Positions 1 through 4,589 of a stretch of 5,230 bases of DNA are shown piece by piece (within the stretch, counting starts at the first letter, position 1; the number at the start of each line of letters is the position of its first letter). A program made the position numbers and the translations under genes. The DNA is from Actinomycetota bacterium. Its GTDB lineage: Bacteria; Actinomycetota; Actinomycetes; Streptosporangiales; Streptosporangiaceae. The notes below the pieces were generated by a model. That model was given only the letters and a program-made list of their open reading frames with translations. It did not search any database and was not told the DNA's origin. The stretch lies in NCBI GenBank assembly GCA_003242605.1, contig QGUZ01000338.1:1-5230 (forward strand), in the 5' to 3' direction.

Positions 1-1435
1 CGCGCGGGCCCCCCCTCGCGGGCCCCCCCGCCGGCCGCCCCTGGGGGCCGGCCCCGGGGGGGTCGGGCCGTGGCGCGGGGGCGGCGGCCTGGCCCTGCTC
101 GGGCGGCTCCGTCCCGGCGCTCGGCGGGTGCGCCTCCTGGGCGGCCGGGGTGGCGGCGTCGGCGGGGGCCGCGTCCCCGGCCGGGGGCGTATCGCCCTGC
201 GGCGCCCAGCCCGGGATGTCGACGTTACGGCGCAGCGCGGTGGTGCGGCCCTCCTCGCCGGGCGCCGCGGCGGCGGGGTCGGCCCCGCCGGTGGGGTCCG
301 TGCCGGACGGCGGGCCGTCGGCGGGCGCGGCCTCGGCGGGCGTCGCGCCGGAGGAGCCCGCATCCGAGGCGGCCGTGTCCGAGGACCCGATGCCGGAAGA
401 CCCTGTGCCGGGAGACGCGGTGCCGGAGGACGCCGGGCCGTCGCCGGCCTCGCCGGACTTCGGCTCGGCGGTCCCCGTCGGGGCGGGCGCCCAGGCGGAC
501 CCGGGCGGGTCCGGCGGCGTGCCCGGGGCGGCCGGGGCCCATGCGGGGGCCGGGGCGCCGCCGGTGCCCTGCGCCGGGGCCTCCGCGGCCGTCGCCGCGC
601 CGCCGGACGCGGCCTCGGCCGGGGCGGCGGGCGCGCCCCCGTCCTGCGCGGTGGGCGCGGAGTACGGCATCGGCCCGGGCAGCGCGCCTCCGGGCGCGGG
701 CGGATAGCCGGTGTTCTGGCCGCCGGGCGCGACCGCGTACGGCGTCGGTCCGGGCAGCGAGCCGGGGGCCGGCGGCGGGACCGCGGCGTAGGGCGCCGGG
801 CCGGGCAGCGCGCCGGGCGCGGGCGGGTAGGCGCCGTCCTGCCCGGCGGGCGCGGGGCCGTAGGACTGCGGCCCGCCGGGCGACCAGGCCGGATGCTGCG
901 GCGGCGGGCCCCCGGGCGTGGCCTCGGCGGACGCGGCCGGGGCGCCCGGGACGGGCGGCAGGCCCGTGGCCGGGTCGGGCAGGAAGAAGCGCGGCTCGTC
1001 GGCGATCCCGCTCGGGGGAGTGGCGCCCGCGGGCGGGGTGCCGGCGGACGGCGGAGGCGGCGTGCCGGGTGCGGCGGCGTTCTCCCGGGCGGCGGCCTCC
1101 TGGGCGGCCGCGGTCGTCGCGGGTCCGGGCACGACCGGGCCCGGGGTGGCGGGCGAGTTGCCGGGCCAGGGCTCGCCGATCGGCTCACCGGTCGCGGCGG
1201 GCCACGCCGGGGCGGGGCCGGACGGGCCACGCCAGACCTGCATGCCGGCGGCCGCCGCGGTGAACGCGGGCGGCGGCTGCCACGACTGGGGCGCGGGATC
1301 GGACACACCCCACGACGGAGTATCCGCCTGACCGGCGTCCCAGCCCGACGGCACGCCGAAGCTCTTCGGCGGCGTCGGCGACGCCGGGGTGTCGCTCACG
1401 CGCTCTTGCTCGGACCCCGGATCCTGGCCACGCAT
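1..1435 (-). CDS. Pro/Ala/Gly-rich low-complexity protein, 3' end outside window
   Basis: I do not recognise this gene. The reading frame is open from an ATG at 1435 to the window edge (478 codons, no stop seen), so the C-terminal part is missing. The visible part is almost entirely Pro, Ala, Gly, Ser and Thr with scattered Trp and Tyr, and has no transmembrane segment or signal peptide. Residues 204-217, 221-234 and 245-259 are three copies of a unit like PPAPGxLPGPxPYA. Residues 334-365 form a Ser/Gly-rich stretch. Two less degenerate islands stand out: DEPRFFLPDP (146-155) and ALRRNVDIPGW (400-410). Codon third positions are nearly all G/C in this frame, which supports coding. The ATG lacks a Shine-Dalgarno sequence but sits 7 nt after TACGCT, as in a leaderless mRNA. 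A GTG at 1399 (protein start MSDTPASP) is the alternative start. A long disordered N-terminus before a folded domain is one possibility, for example the EspI/MinD-like ATPases of type VII loci, but nothing visible proves it. Confidence 0.7.
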   Translation of the reverse strand, partial: MRGQDPGSEQERVSDTPASPTPPKSFGVPSGWDAGQADTPSWGVSDPAPQSWQPPPAFTAAAAGMQVWRGPSGPAPAWPAATGEPIGEPWPGNSPATPGPVVPGPATTAAAQEAAARENAAAPGTPPPPSAGTPPAGATPPSGIADEPRFFLPDPATGLPPVPGAPAASAEATPGGPPPQHPAWSPGGPQSYGPAPAGQDGAYPPAPGALPGPAPYAAVPPPAPGSLPGPTPYAVAPGGQNTGYPPAPGGALPGPMPYSAPTAQDGGAPAAPAEAASGGAATAAEAPAQGTGGAPAPAWAPAAPGTPPDPPGSAWAPAPTGTAEPKSGEAGDGPASSGTASPGTGSSGIGSSDTAASDAGSSGATPAEAAPADGPPSGTDPTGGADPAAAAPGEEGRTTALRRNVDIPGWAPQGDTPPAGDAAPADAATPAAQEAHPPSAGTEPPEQGQAAAPAPRPDPPGAGPQGRPAGGPARGGPR

Positions 1436-1442
1436 ACCGGGA

Positions 1443-1448
1443 AGCGTA
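1443..1448 (-). promoter_or_regulatory. Putative -10 box of a leaderless promoter for the Pro/Ala-rich gene
   Basis: On the minus strand the hexamer TACGCT fits the actinobacterial TANNNT pattern. It lies 7 nt before the ATG at 1435, so transcription would begin at or next to the A of the start codon. No Shine-Dalgarno sequence precedes this ATG, which agrees with a leaderless mRNA. No convincing -35 box is seen 16-18 bp upstream. Confidence 0.35.
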
Positions 1449-1523
1449 GCGACACTCCGAGATCGGCACGCCCAGAAGAATGTTTCCGGACGGGCATTCG
1501 CGAGATTTTTGTCCGCCGAAGGT

Positions 1524-1546
1524 GCCCGGTGACCGGTTTGCCGGGC
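1524..1546. repeat. Intergenic hairpin (GCCCGG/CCGGGC)
   Basis: GCCCGG at 1524-1529 is the exact reverse complement of CCGGGC at 1541-1546, giving a 6-bp stem with an 11-nt loop. The hairpin contains CCGGTGACCGG (1526-1536), an 11-mer found again at 1594-1604 inside the hairpin at the end of the neighbouring gene. It lies in the 175-bp gap between two minus-strand genes. It may be a second part of a termination region or a protein-binding site; the sequence does not decide this. Confidence 0.3.
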
Positions 1547-1586
1547 CGTACGGCGAGCGGCGCCGGCCGTCCGGTCCCAGGGGCGC

Positions 1587-1612
1587 GATCCGGCCGGTGA
1601 CCGGCCCGGATC
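1587..1612 (-). terminator. GC-rich stem-loop at the stop codon of the membrane-protein gene, possible terminator
   Basis: GATCCGG (1587-1593) pairs with CCGGATC (1606-1612), and CCGG (1594-1597) pairs with CCGG (1601-1604). This gives an 11-bp stem with one bulged C (1605) and a 3-nt loop. The structure overlaps the TGA stop at 1611-1613 of the minus-strand gene. No U-tract follows on the minus strand, so it is not a classical intrinsic terminator. U-less hairpins are common at gene ends in GC-rich actinomycetes, and an mRNA-end-stabilising role is equally possible. Confidence 0.45.
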
Positions 1613-2933
1613 AGCCCGGCGCGCCGGTGAGCGAGCGGGTGTCGAGCGCCGGGAAGACGGTCTTGTCGGCGATGTCGGTCGCCGCGCGGTTGAGCCGCTT
1701 GGTCTCCGCCGCCGACGGCTTGTGACCGTCCTTGAACTGGAACCACAGCAGCACCGCGTAGTGCCCGTGGGTCCACGCGCCCGCGAGCGCCTCGCCGGTG
1801 CCGAGCGACTTGGTGGCGCCGGACTTGCCCTGCAGCGGCTTGACGTAGTCCTTGCGCTCCTTCGCCGCCCCGGCGCTGGCGACCCGCCGCGCCCCGGCGG
1901 AGGTGCCGAGGTTCGCCACCCCGATGGTGCCGATGATCTTGCCGGAGGAGTCCTGGAAGCTGGCGCGGATGAGCTGCGTGCACTTCGCCGCCTGCACGGC
2001 CTTCTGGATCTTCTCGCCGACGACGGCGTTCTTGCACACCTTGTCGGTGCGCCGCGCCCGCATCAGGTAGGTGCGCCCGCCGCTGGTGATCTTGAGCCTG
2101 GGGAAGAGCTCCTTCGCGGTGAGCGGGGTCGGGTCGGTCTTCCGCGACGCGGCGAAGCCGTACTTGCCCTGCGGCCGGATGAGGCCGACGTGCGCCGAGG
2201 CGGTGGGGGAGGGGTCGGCCGAGGGCGGCGGCGTGGCGTTCCGCTGCGCCACGGCGTACAGGCCGCCGCCGGCCGCGCCGAGCAGCACCACCGCGGCCGT
2301 CGAGTAGATCACCGGGCGCACCCACGCCTTGGGGCGGCGCGGCGGCTTCGCCGCGGGCGGCTCCGCCGAGCGGTCCGCCTCGTCCGCAGCGGAGCCGCCC
2401 GGCCGGTCGTCCGGGCGGCCCGCGCCGAACGAGGGCGGCGTCGTGGCGGGCCGGAACGCGGGCGGCGGGCCACCGGCCGCGTCGCCGTGCGCGCCCCACG
2501 CGTCCGTCCCGCCGTACGGCGGGCGGGTGCGCTCCTCGGTGCGCGGCGCCCGGGCGGCGAACGGGTCCGGCGCGCCGTACGGGTCGGCGGAGCGCGCCGG
2601 ACGCGCCGGGCGGAACAGGTCGACCCGGTCGTCGGCGGGCGCGCCCAGCGGCCCGGCCGCACGCTGCGCGCCGTAGGCGTCCGAAGCGCCGGAGGCGCCG
2701 TACGGGTCGGCGGCCGGGGCGTACGGGTCCGGCGAGCCGCCCCACGACTGCCCGCCGCCCCAGGACGGGCCGGACGACCCGGTCGCCGCGGCGGACGGCC
2801 AGGCCGGATCTCCCCCGTAGGCGTCCGCGGCCGAACGCGGAAGCGGGCCGGTGACGGAACCGGACCGCGGCGCCAAAGGCGTGTCGGGCGAGTGGTACGG
2901 CGAGCGGCGCGACTCATCCCCGGGGTAACCCAT
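1611..2933 (-). CDS. Single-pass membrane protein: Tyr/Gly/Pro-rich cytoplasmic region plus two-Cys external domain
   Basis: This 440-residue protein is of unknown function. Residues 1-200 are low complexity, rich in Pro, Gly, Ala, Ser, Asp and Tyr, with recurring DPYG/DAYG motifs (about residues 37-40, 77-79, 86-88 and 117-120). A basic stretch, KPPRRPK (196-202), leads into one membrane segment at about 206-228. With the positive charges before it, the N-terminus should be cytoplasmic and the C-terminus external. A short Pro/Ser/Thr linker (232-247) leads to a folded domain of about 190 residues. That domain has only two cysteines, Cys300 and Cys318, which probably form a disulfide. Its layout (Cys pair, then SFQDSSGKIIGTIGVANLG, then a C-terminal helix) loosely recalls external sensor domains of mycobacterial PknH-type kinases and related lipoproteins; this is inference from pattern only. 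The ATG follows CGGGAG with just 2 nt spacing. The gene lies 36 bp after the CAP gene, suggesting one operon. Confidence 0.85.
   Translation of the reverse strand: MGYPGDESRRSPYHSPDTPLAPRSGSVTGPLPRSAADAYGGDPAWPSAAATGSSGPSWGGGQSWGGSPDPYAPAADPYGASGASDAYGAQRAAGPLGAPADDRVDLFRPARPARSADPYGAPDPFAARAPRTEERTRPPYGGTDAWGAHGDAAGGPPPAFRPATTPPSFGAGRPDDRPGGSAADEADRSAEPPAAKPPRRPKAWVRPVIYSTAAVVLLGAAGGGLYAVAQRNATPPPSADPSPTASAHVGLIRPQGKYGFAASRKTDPTPLTAKELFPRLKITSGGRTYLMRARRTDKVCKNAVVGEKIQKAVQAAKCTQLIRASFQDSSGKIIGTIGVANLGTSAGARRVASAGAAKERKDYVKPLQGKSGATKSLGTGEALAGAWTHGHYAVLLWFQFKDGHKPSAAETKRLNRAATDIADKTVFPALDTRSLTGAPG
2572..2713. repeat. 19-bp direct repeat within the low-complexity coding region
   Basis: GCGCCGTACGGGTCGGCGG occurs exactly at 2572-2590 and again at 2695-2713. 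On the coding minus strand it specifies Ala-Asp-Pro-Tyr-Gly-Ala-like residues, at about residues 75-81 and 115-121 of the membrane protein. Shorter variants encoding PYG or AYG lie between and beside them. The repeat reflects the repetitive Tyr/Gly cytoplasmic region. It is not a mobile element. Confidence 0.7.
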
Positions 2934-2969
2934 GGCTCCCGAGACTAGCCCCGCGCGCGTGGAAAAACG

Positions 2970-3809
2970 TCAGGAATACCCGAAGTCTTGGGTCCACCAG
3001 GGCCCGCCCGGGCCGGGCTTGACGCCGACCCCGGTGGCGACGATGCGGCAGTTGAGGATGTTGGCCCGGTGGTCGGGGTGGGACATCCAGCCGCGTACCG
3101 CCTCCTCCGCGGTGAGGTAGCCGCGGGCGATGTTCTCCGCGGCGCCGTGGTGGTAGCCGGCGAGCTCCATGCGCCGCCACGGCGAGGCGCCGTTGCGGGA
3201 GGAGTGCGACAGGCGGTTGGTGGCGGCCATCTCGGCCGAGTGCCGGCGCGCGGCCCGGACCAGGCGCGGGTCGACGCGCAGCGGCCGGCAGCCCGCGCGG
3301 CGGCGTTCCCGGTTCACCAGCCGGACCACGGCGTTCTCGATCGAGGCGAGGCTCGCCGCCCGCCCGGTGTCGCCGTCGACGCCGCCGGGCGTGAGCAGGC
3401 TCGCCACCCCGCCGCCGGAGGAACCCTCGATCGTGTTGCCGGACCGCTTGTGGCCGCGGGTGGCGGTGGGCGACGGGGAGGCCGTGCGGCGGCCGGATTC
3501 GGCGGCCGCGGGCGTGCGCTCGACGGGGACCAGCTCCGACCGGCCGGCGCGGGGGCCGGACGGGGTGCGGGCCGGGGTGGGGGTCGCCCGGGTGGCGCCG
3601 GGCTCGGATGCGGCGCGGAGGTCGCCGGTGCGCGTCGGCAGCGCGCTGTCGAGGCGGACCTCGTCGGGCTCGGCGGTCTCGGCGCGGTACGTCGCACGCC
3701 CGATCACCACGCCGACGAGCAGGACCGACACCAGGCAGGCGAACAGACCCAGGTTGGTCCGGCGGCGGACGTACCGCTGGGGACGCCGGGCGTGAAAGCG
3801 CTGCCACAT
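2970..3809 (-). CDS. Membrane-anchored CAP (SCP/YkwD-like) domain protein
   Basis: This 279-residue protein has a short basic cytoplasmic start (MWQRFHARRPQRYVRRR), one hydrophobic segment at about 19-37 and no clear signal-peptidase site, so it is probably a signal anchor with the rest outside the cell. Residues 41-150 are a Pro/Ser/Thr/Arg-rich linker. Residues 155-279 are a typical bacterial CAP domain: VNRERRRAGCRPL (165-177), LSH (200-202), AENIARG (224-230), WMSHPDHRANILNC (241-254) and a C-terminal WWTQDFGYS. His202, Glu225 and His247 match the conserved cavity residues of the fold, and Cys174 and Cys254 probably form the disulfide common in this group. Bacterial members are linked to the cell envelope, but their biochemical role is mostly unknown, so no reaction is assigned. 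The ATG lacks a proper Shine-Dalgarno sequence (the nearest GAGGGAG is about 21 nt away) and lies just after a TATATT box, suggesting an almost leaderless mRNA. It is the first gene of the minus-strand group, divergent from rplM. Confidence 0.92.
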   Translation of the reverse strand: MWQRFHARRPQRYVRRRTNLGLFACLVSVLLVGVVIGRATYRAETAEPDEVRLDSALPTRTGDLRAASEPGATRATPTPARTPSGPRAGRSELVPVERTPAAAESGRRTASPSPTATRGHKRSGNTIEGSSGGGVASLLTPGGVDGDTGRAASLASIENAVVRLVNRERRRAGCRPLRVDPRLVRAARRHSAEMAATNRLSHSSRNGASPWRRMELAGYHHGAAENIARGYLTAEEAVRGWMSHPDHRANILNCRIVATGVGVKPGPGGPWWTQDFGYS

Positions 3810-3819
3810 GCCGCAATCA

Positions 3820-3848
3820 AATATAGGGATCTCCCTCTTGCGGAAGAA
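3820..3848 (-). promoter_or_regulatory. Putative promoter of the CAP-domain gene
   Basis: On the minus strand TATATT (3825-3820) is a good -10 box in an otherwise GC-rich genome. Seventeen bp upstream is TTCTTC (3848-3843), a weak -35. The predicted start lies only a few nt before the ATG at 3809, so the mRNA would have almost no leader. AGGGA-TC-TCCCT at 3825-3836 overlaps the -10 edge and spacer and could be an operator. Confidence 0.4.
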
Positions 3849-3868
3849 GGGCGAGTCGCGAAAGATTA

Positions 3869-3880
3869 ACGTCTAGACGT
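3869..3880. promoter_or_regulatory. 12-bp perfect palindrome ACGTCTAGACGT, possible operator
   Basis: The sequence is its own reverse complement over 12 bp. It is centred about 65 bp upstream of the CAP start codon and about 60 bp upstream of the rplM -35 box. The GTCTAGAC core resembles sites bound by some GntR-family (FadR-type) regulators, but no regulator gene is present in the window and the link is only a resemblance. Confidence 0.35.
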
Positions 3881-3909
3881 GGTGGCGGCCGTCGCGCCGT
3901 CGCCCATGT

Positions 3910-3919
3910 CCGCATGCGG
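3910..3919. promoter_or_regulatory. 10-bp perfect palindrome CCGCATGCGG upstream of the rplM promoter
   Basis: This exact palindrome ends 17 bp before the TTGACC -35 box of the rplM promoter, a usual place for an activator or for an upstream element. Short GC-rich palindromes do arise by chance at this base composition, so the regulatory reading is tentative. Confidence 0.25.
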
Positions 3920-3936
3920 TCGTCCCGCGTCGCGTT

Positions 3937-3965
3937 TTGACCCTCTCGGCGACGGCGGGTAGGCT
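3937..3965 (+). promoter_or_regulatory. Housekeeping promoter of the rplM-rpsI operon
   Basis: TTGACC at 3937-3942 and TAGGCT at 3960-3965 are separated by exactly 17 bp and match the consensus for the main vegetative sigma factor (HrdB/SigA) of actinomycetes. Transcription should begin near 3971-3973, leaving a leader of about 150 nt before the rplM start. Promoters of this form are common in front of ribosomal protein genes in this group. Confidence 0.8.
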
Positions 3966-3984
3966 GCTCTGTTGTCATGTGTGG

Positions 3985-4078
3985 ATCGGTCTGGCGCTGA
4001 CCGGTGCACGGCGCATCCGGCGTCTTCTCCCGAGCTGTGGAGACGGAGGTCCTGGGCGGCGTGCGCCCGCCAAGACCT
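3985..4078 (+). promoter_or_regulatory. Structured 5' leader of rplM: three consecutive hairpins
   Basis: Three stem-loops can be drawn. ATCGGTC (3985-3991) pairs with GACCGGT (3999-4005), a 7-bp stem with one G-U pair and a 7-nt loop. CGTCT (4021-4025) pairs with AGACG (4041-4045) around a 15-nt loop. AGGTC (4047-4051) pairs with GACCT (4074-4078), enclosing GGGCG (4054-4058) paired with CGCCC (4064-4068). The last is the strongest candidate. Ribosomal protein operons are often controlled by binding of their own protein to such leaders, and L13 leaders are known in other bacteria. Whether this leader works that way is inference. The fold is hand-drawn, without an energy calculation. Confidence 0.4.
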
Positions 4079-4112
4079 ACCGAATCCAGACAGTAACTCT
4101 TTCATCCCGGAC

Positions 4113-4118
4113 AGAAGG
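4113..4118 (+). promoter_or_regulatory. Ribosome binding site of rplM
   Basis: AGAAGG lies 6 nt before the GTG at 4125. It decides the start: an in-frame TTG 51 codons further upstream (3972) is open but would add an unrelated N-terminus not found in L13. Confidence 0.8.
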
Positions 4119-4124
4119 CTTACC

Positions 4125-4568
4125 GTGCGCACGTTCTCACCGAAGGCCGCCGACGTCGAGCGTCAGTGGTATGTCATCGACGCGACGGGTGTCGTGCTCG
4201 GGCGGCTGGCCAGTCAGATCGCGACGCTGCTTCGCGGGAAGCACAAGCCCATCTACGCACCGCACGTCGACACCGGCGACTTCGTCATCGTCGTCAACGC
4301 CGACAAGGTCGTGCTGACGGGCAAGAAGCTCGACCAGAAGAAGGCCTACCGCCACTCGGGTTACCCGGGCGGTTTGCGCTCCGTGTCGTACCGCGAGCTG
4401 ATGGCCAAGCGCCCCGAGCGGGTCATCGAGAAGGCCGTCAAGGGCATGCTCCCCAAGAACTCGCTGGGCCGGAAGATGGCCAAGAAGCTCAAGGTCTACG
4501 CCGGCCCCGACCACCCGCACCAGGCCCAGAAGCCGGTGCCGTACGAGATCGCCCAGATCGCCCAGTAA
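4125..4568 (+). CDS. rplM: 50S ribosomal protein L13
   Basis: L13 is an early-assembly protein of the large ribosomal subunit that binds 23S rRNA. The product is 147 residues, the normal actinobacterial length, beginning MRTFSPKAADVERQWYVIDA from a GTG start. Family motifs are clear: VLGRLAS (24-30), HVDTGDFVIVVNA (47-59), HSGYPGGLR (77-85), the signature GMLPKNSLGR (107-116) and the C-terminal LKVYAGPDHPHQAQ (122-135). Lysine and arginine are abundant, as expected for an rRNA-binding protein. rpsI follows after a 21-bp gap, the usual L13-S9 pair, so both are made from the promoter at 3937-3965. The mRNA leader is long and structured, which fits possible feedback control. Codon use and composition show nothing foreign. 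Confidence 0.98.
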   Translation: MRTFSPKAADVERQWYVIDATGVVLGRLASQIATLLRGKHKPIYAPHVDTGDFVIVVNADKVVLTGKKLDQKKAYRHSGYPGGLRSVSYRELMAKRPERVIEKAVKGMLPKNSLGRKMAKKLKVYAGPDHPHQAQKPVPYEIAQIAQ

Positions 4569-4578
4569 CCGAAAGTTA

Positions 4579-4584
4579 GAGGAG
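4579..4584 (+). promoter_or_regulatory. Ribosome binding site of rpsI
   Basis: GAGGAG lies 5 nt before the GTG at 4590, in the 21-bp gap after rplM. It is a strong site that confirms this GTG as the start and so the acidic N-terminal extension of S9. Confidence 0.8.
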
Positions 4585-4589
4585 AACCC

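Larger units (their letters stand above)
3810..4124. other. Divergent intergenic region between the CAP gene and rplM
   Basis: This 315-bp stretch has no supported protein gene. It holds, from left to right, a near-leaderless promoter for the CAP gene (3820-3848) overlapped by an inverted repeat (3825-3836), a 12-bp perfect palindrome (3869-3880), a 10-bp perfect palindrome (3910-3919), the rplM promoter (3937-3965) and a structured rplM leader (about 3972-4124). Parts of it (3811-3875) are clearly more AT-rich than the surrounding genes. Open frames crossing it lack start signals and match no recognisable protein. Confidence 0.75.

Noticed and set aside
70..1600. Long plus-strand open frames (70-1263, 128-1600) opposite the Pro/Ala-rich gene
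   Set aside because: They translate to Arg/Gly/Pro repeats with no domain and no ribosome binding site. Codon third-position bias supports the minus-strand frame instead.
1396..2745. 449-codon minus-strand frame overlapping the membrane-protein gene and the gap after it
   Set aside because: It is an out-of-frame, Arg-rich shadow. The other frame has a membrane segment, a cysteine pair and a sensible start.
1722..2948. 408-codon plus-strand frame antisense to the membrane-protein gene
   Set aside because: It has Arg/Gly/Val-rich composition, no recognisable motif and no start signal; it is expected from GC-rich codon use on the other strand.
2943..2948. Separate leaderless promoter (TAGTCT) for the membrane-protein gene
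   Set aside because: The hexamer fits TANNNT 8 nt before the ATG, but no -35 lies at a usable distance (CTGACG is 20 bp away) and a CGGGAG ribosome binding sequence is present, so an operon reading is simpler.
2961..2972. Terminator between the CAP gene and the membrane-protein gene, from the run of five T after the CAP stop
   Set aside because: No hairpin lies directly before the T-run, and the 36-bp gap suggests co-transcription.
3735..3809. Tat signal at the start of the CAP protein
   Set aside because: Arginines precede the hydrophobic segment, but the residues after them (RRTNL) do not fit the twin-arginine consensus and no cleavage site is clear; a signal anchor fits better.
2914..3869. 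Other long frames over the CAP gene (2914-3816 minus, 2988-3869 plus)
   Set aside because: Only the 2970-3809 minus frame gives the CAP motifs; the others are low-complexity shadows.
3972..4124. N-terminally extended rplM starting at TTG 3972
   Set aside because: The extension does not look like L13, the TTG lies at the predicted transcription start, and GTG 4125 has a good ribosome binding site and gives the normal length.
3866..4132. 88-codon minus-strand frame in the divergent region
   Set aside because: It runs against the rplM promoter and leader, has no ribosome binding site and no recognisable motif.
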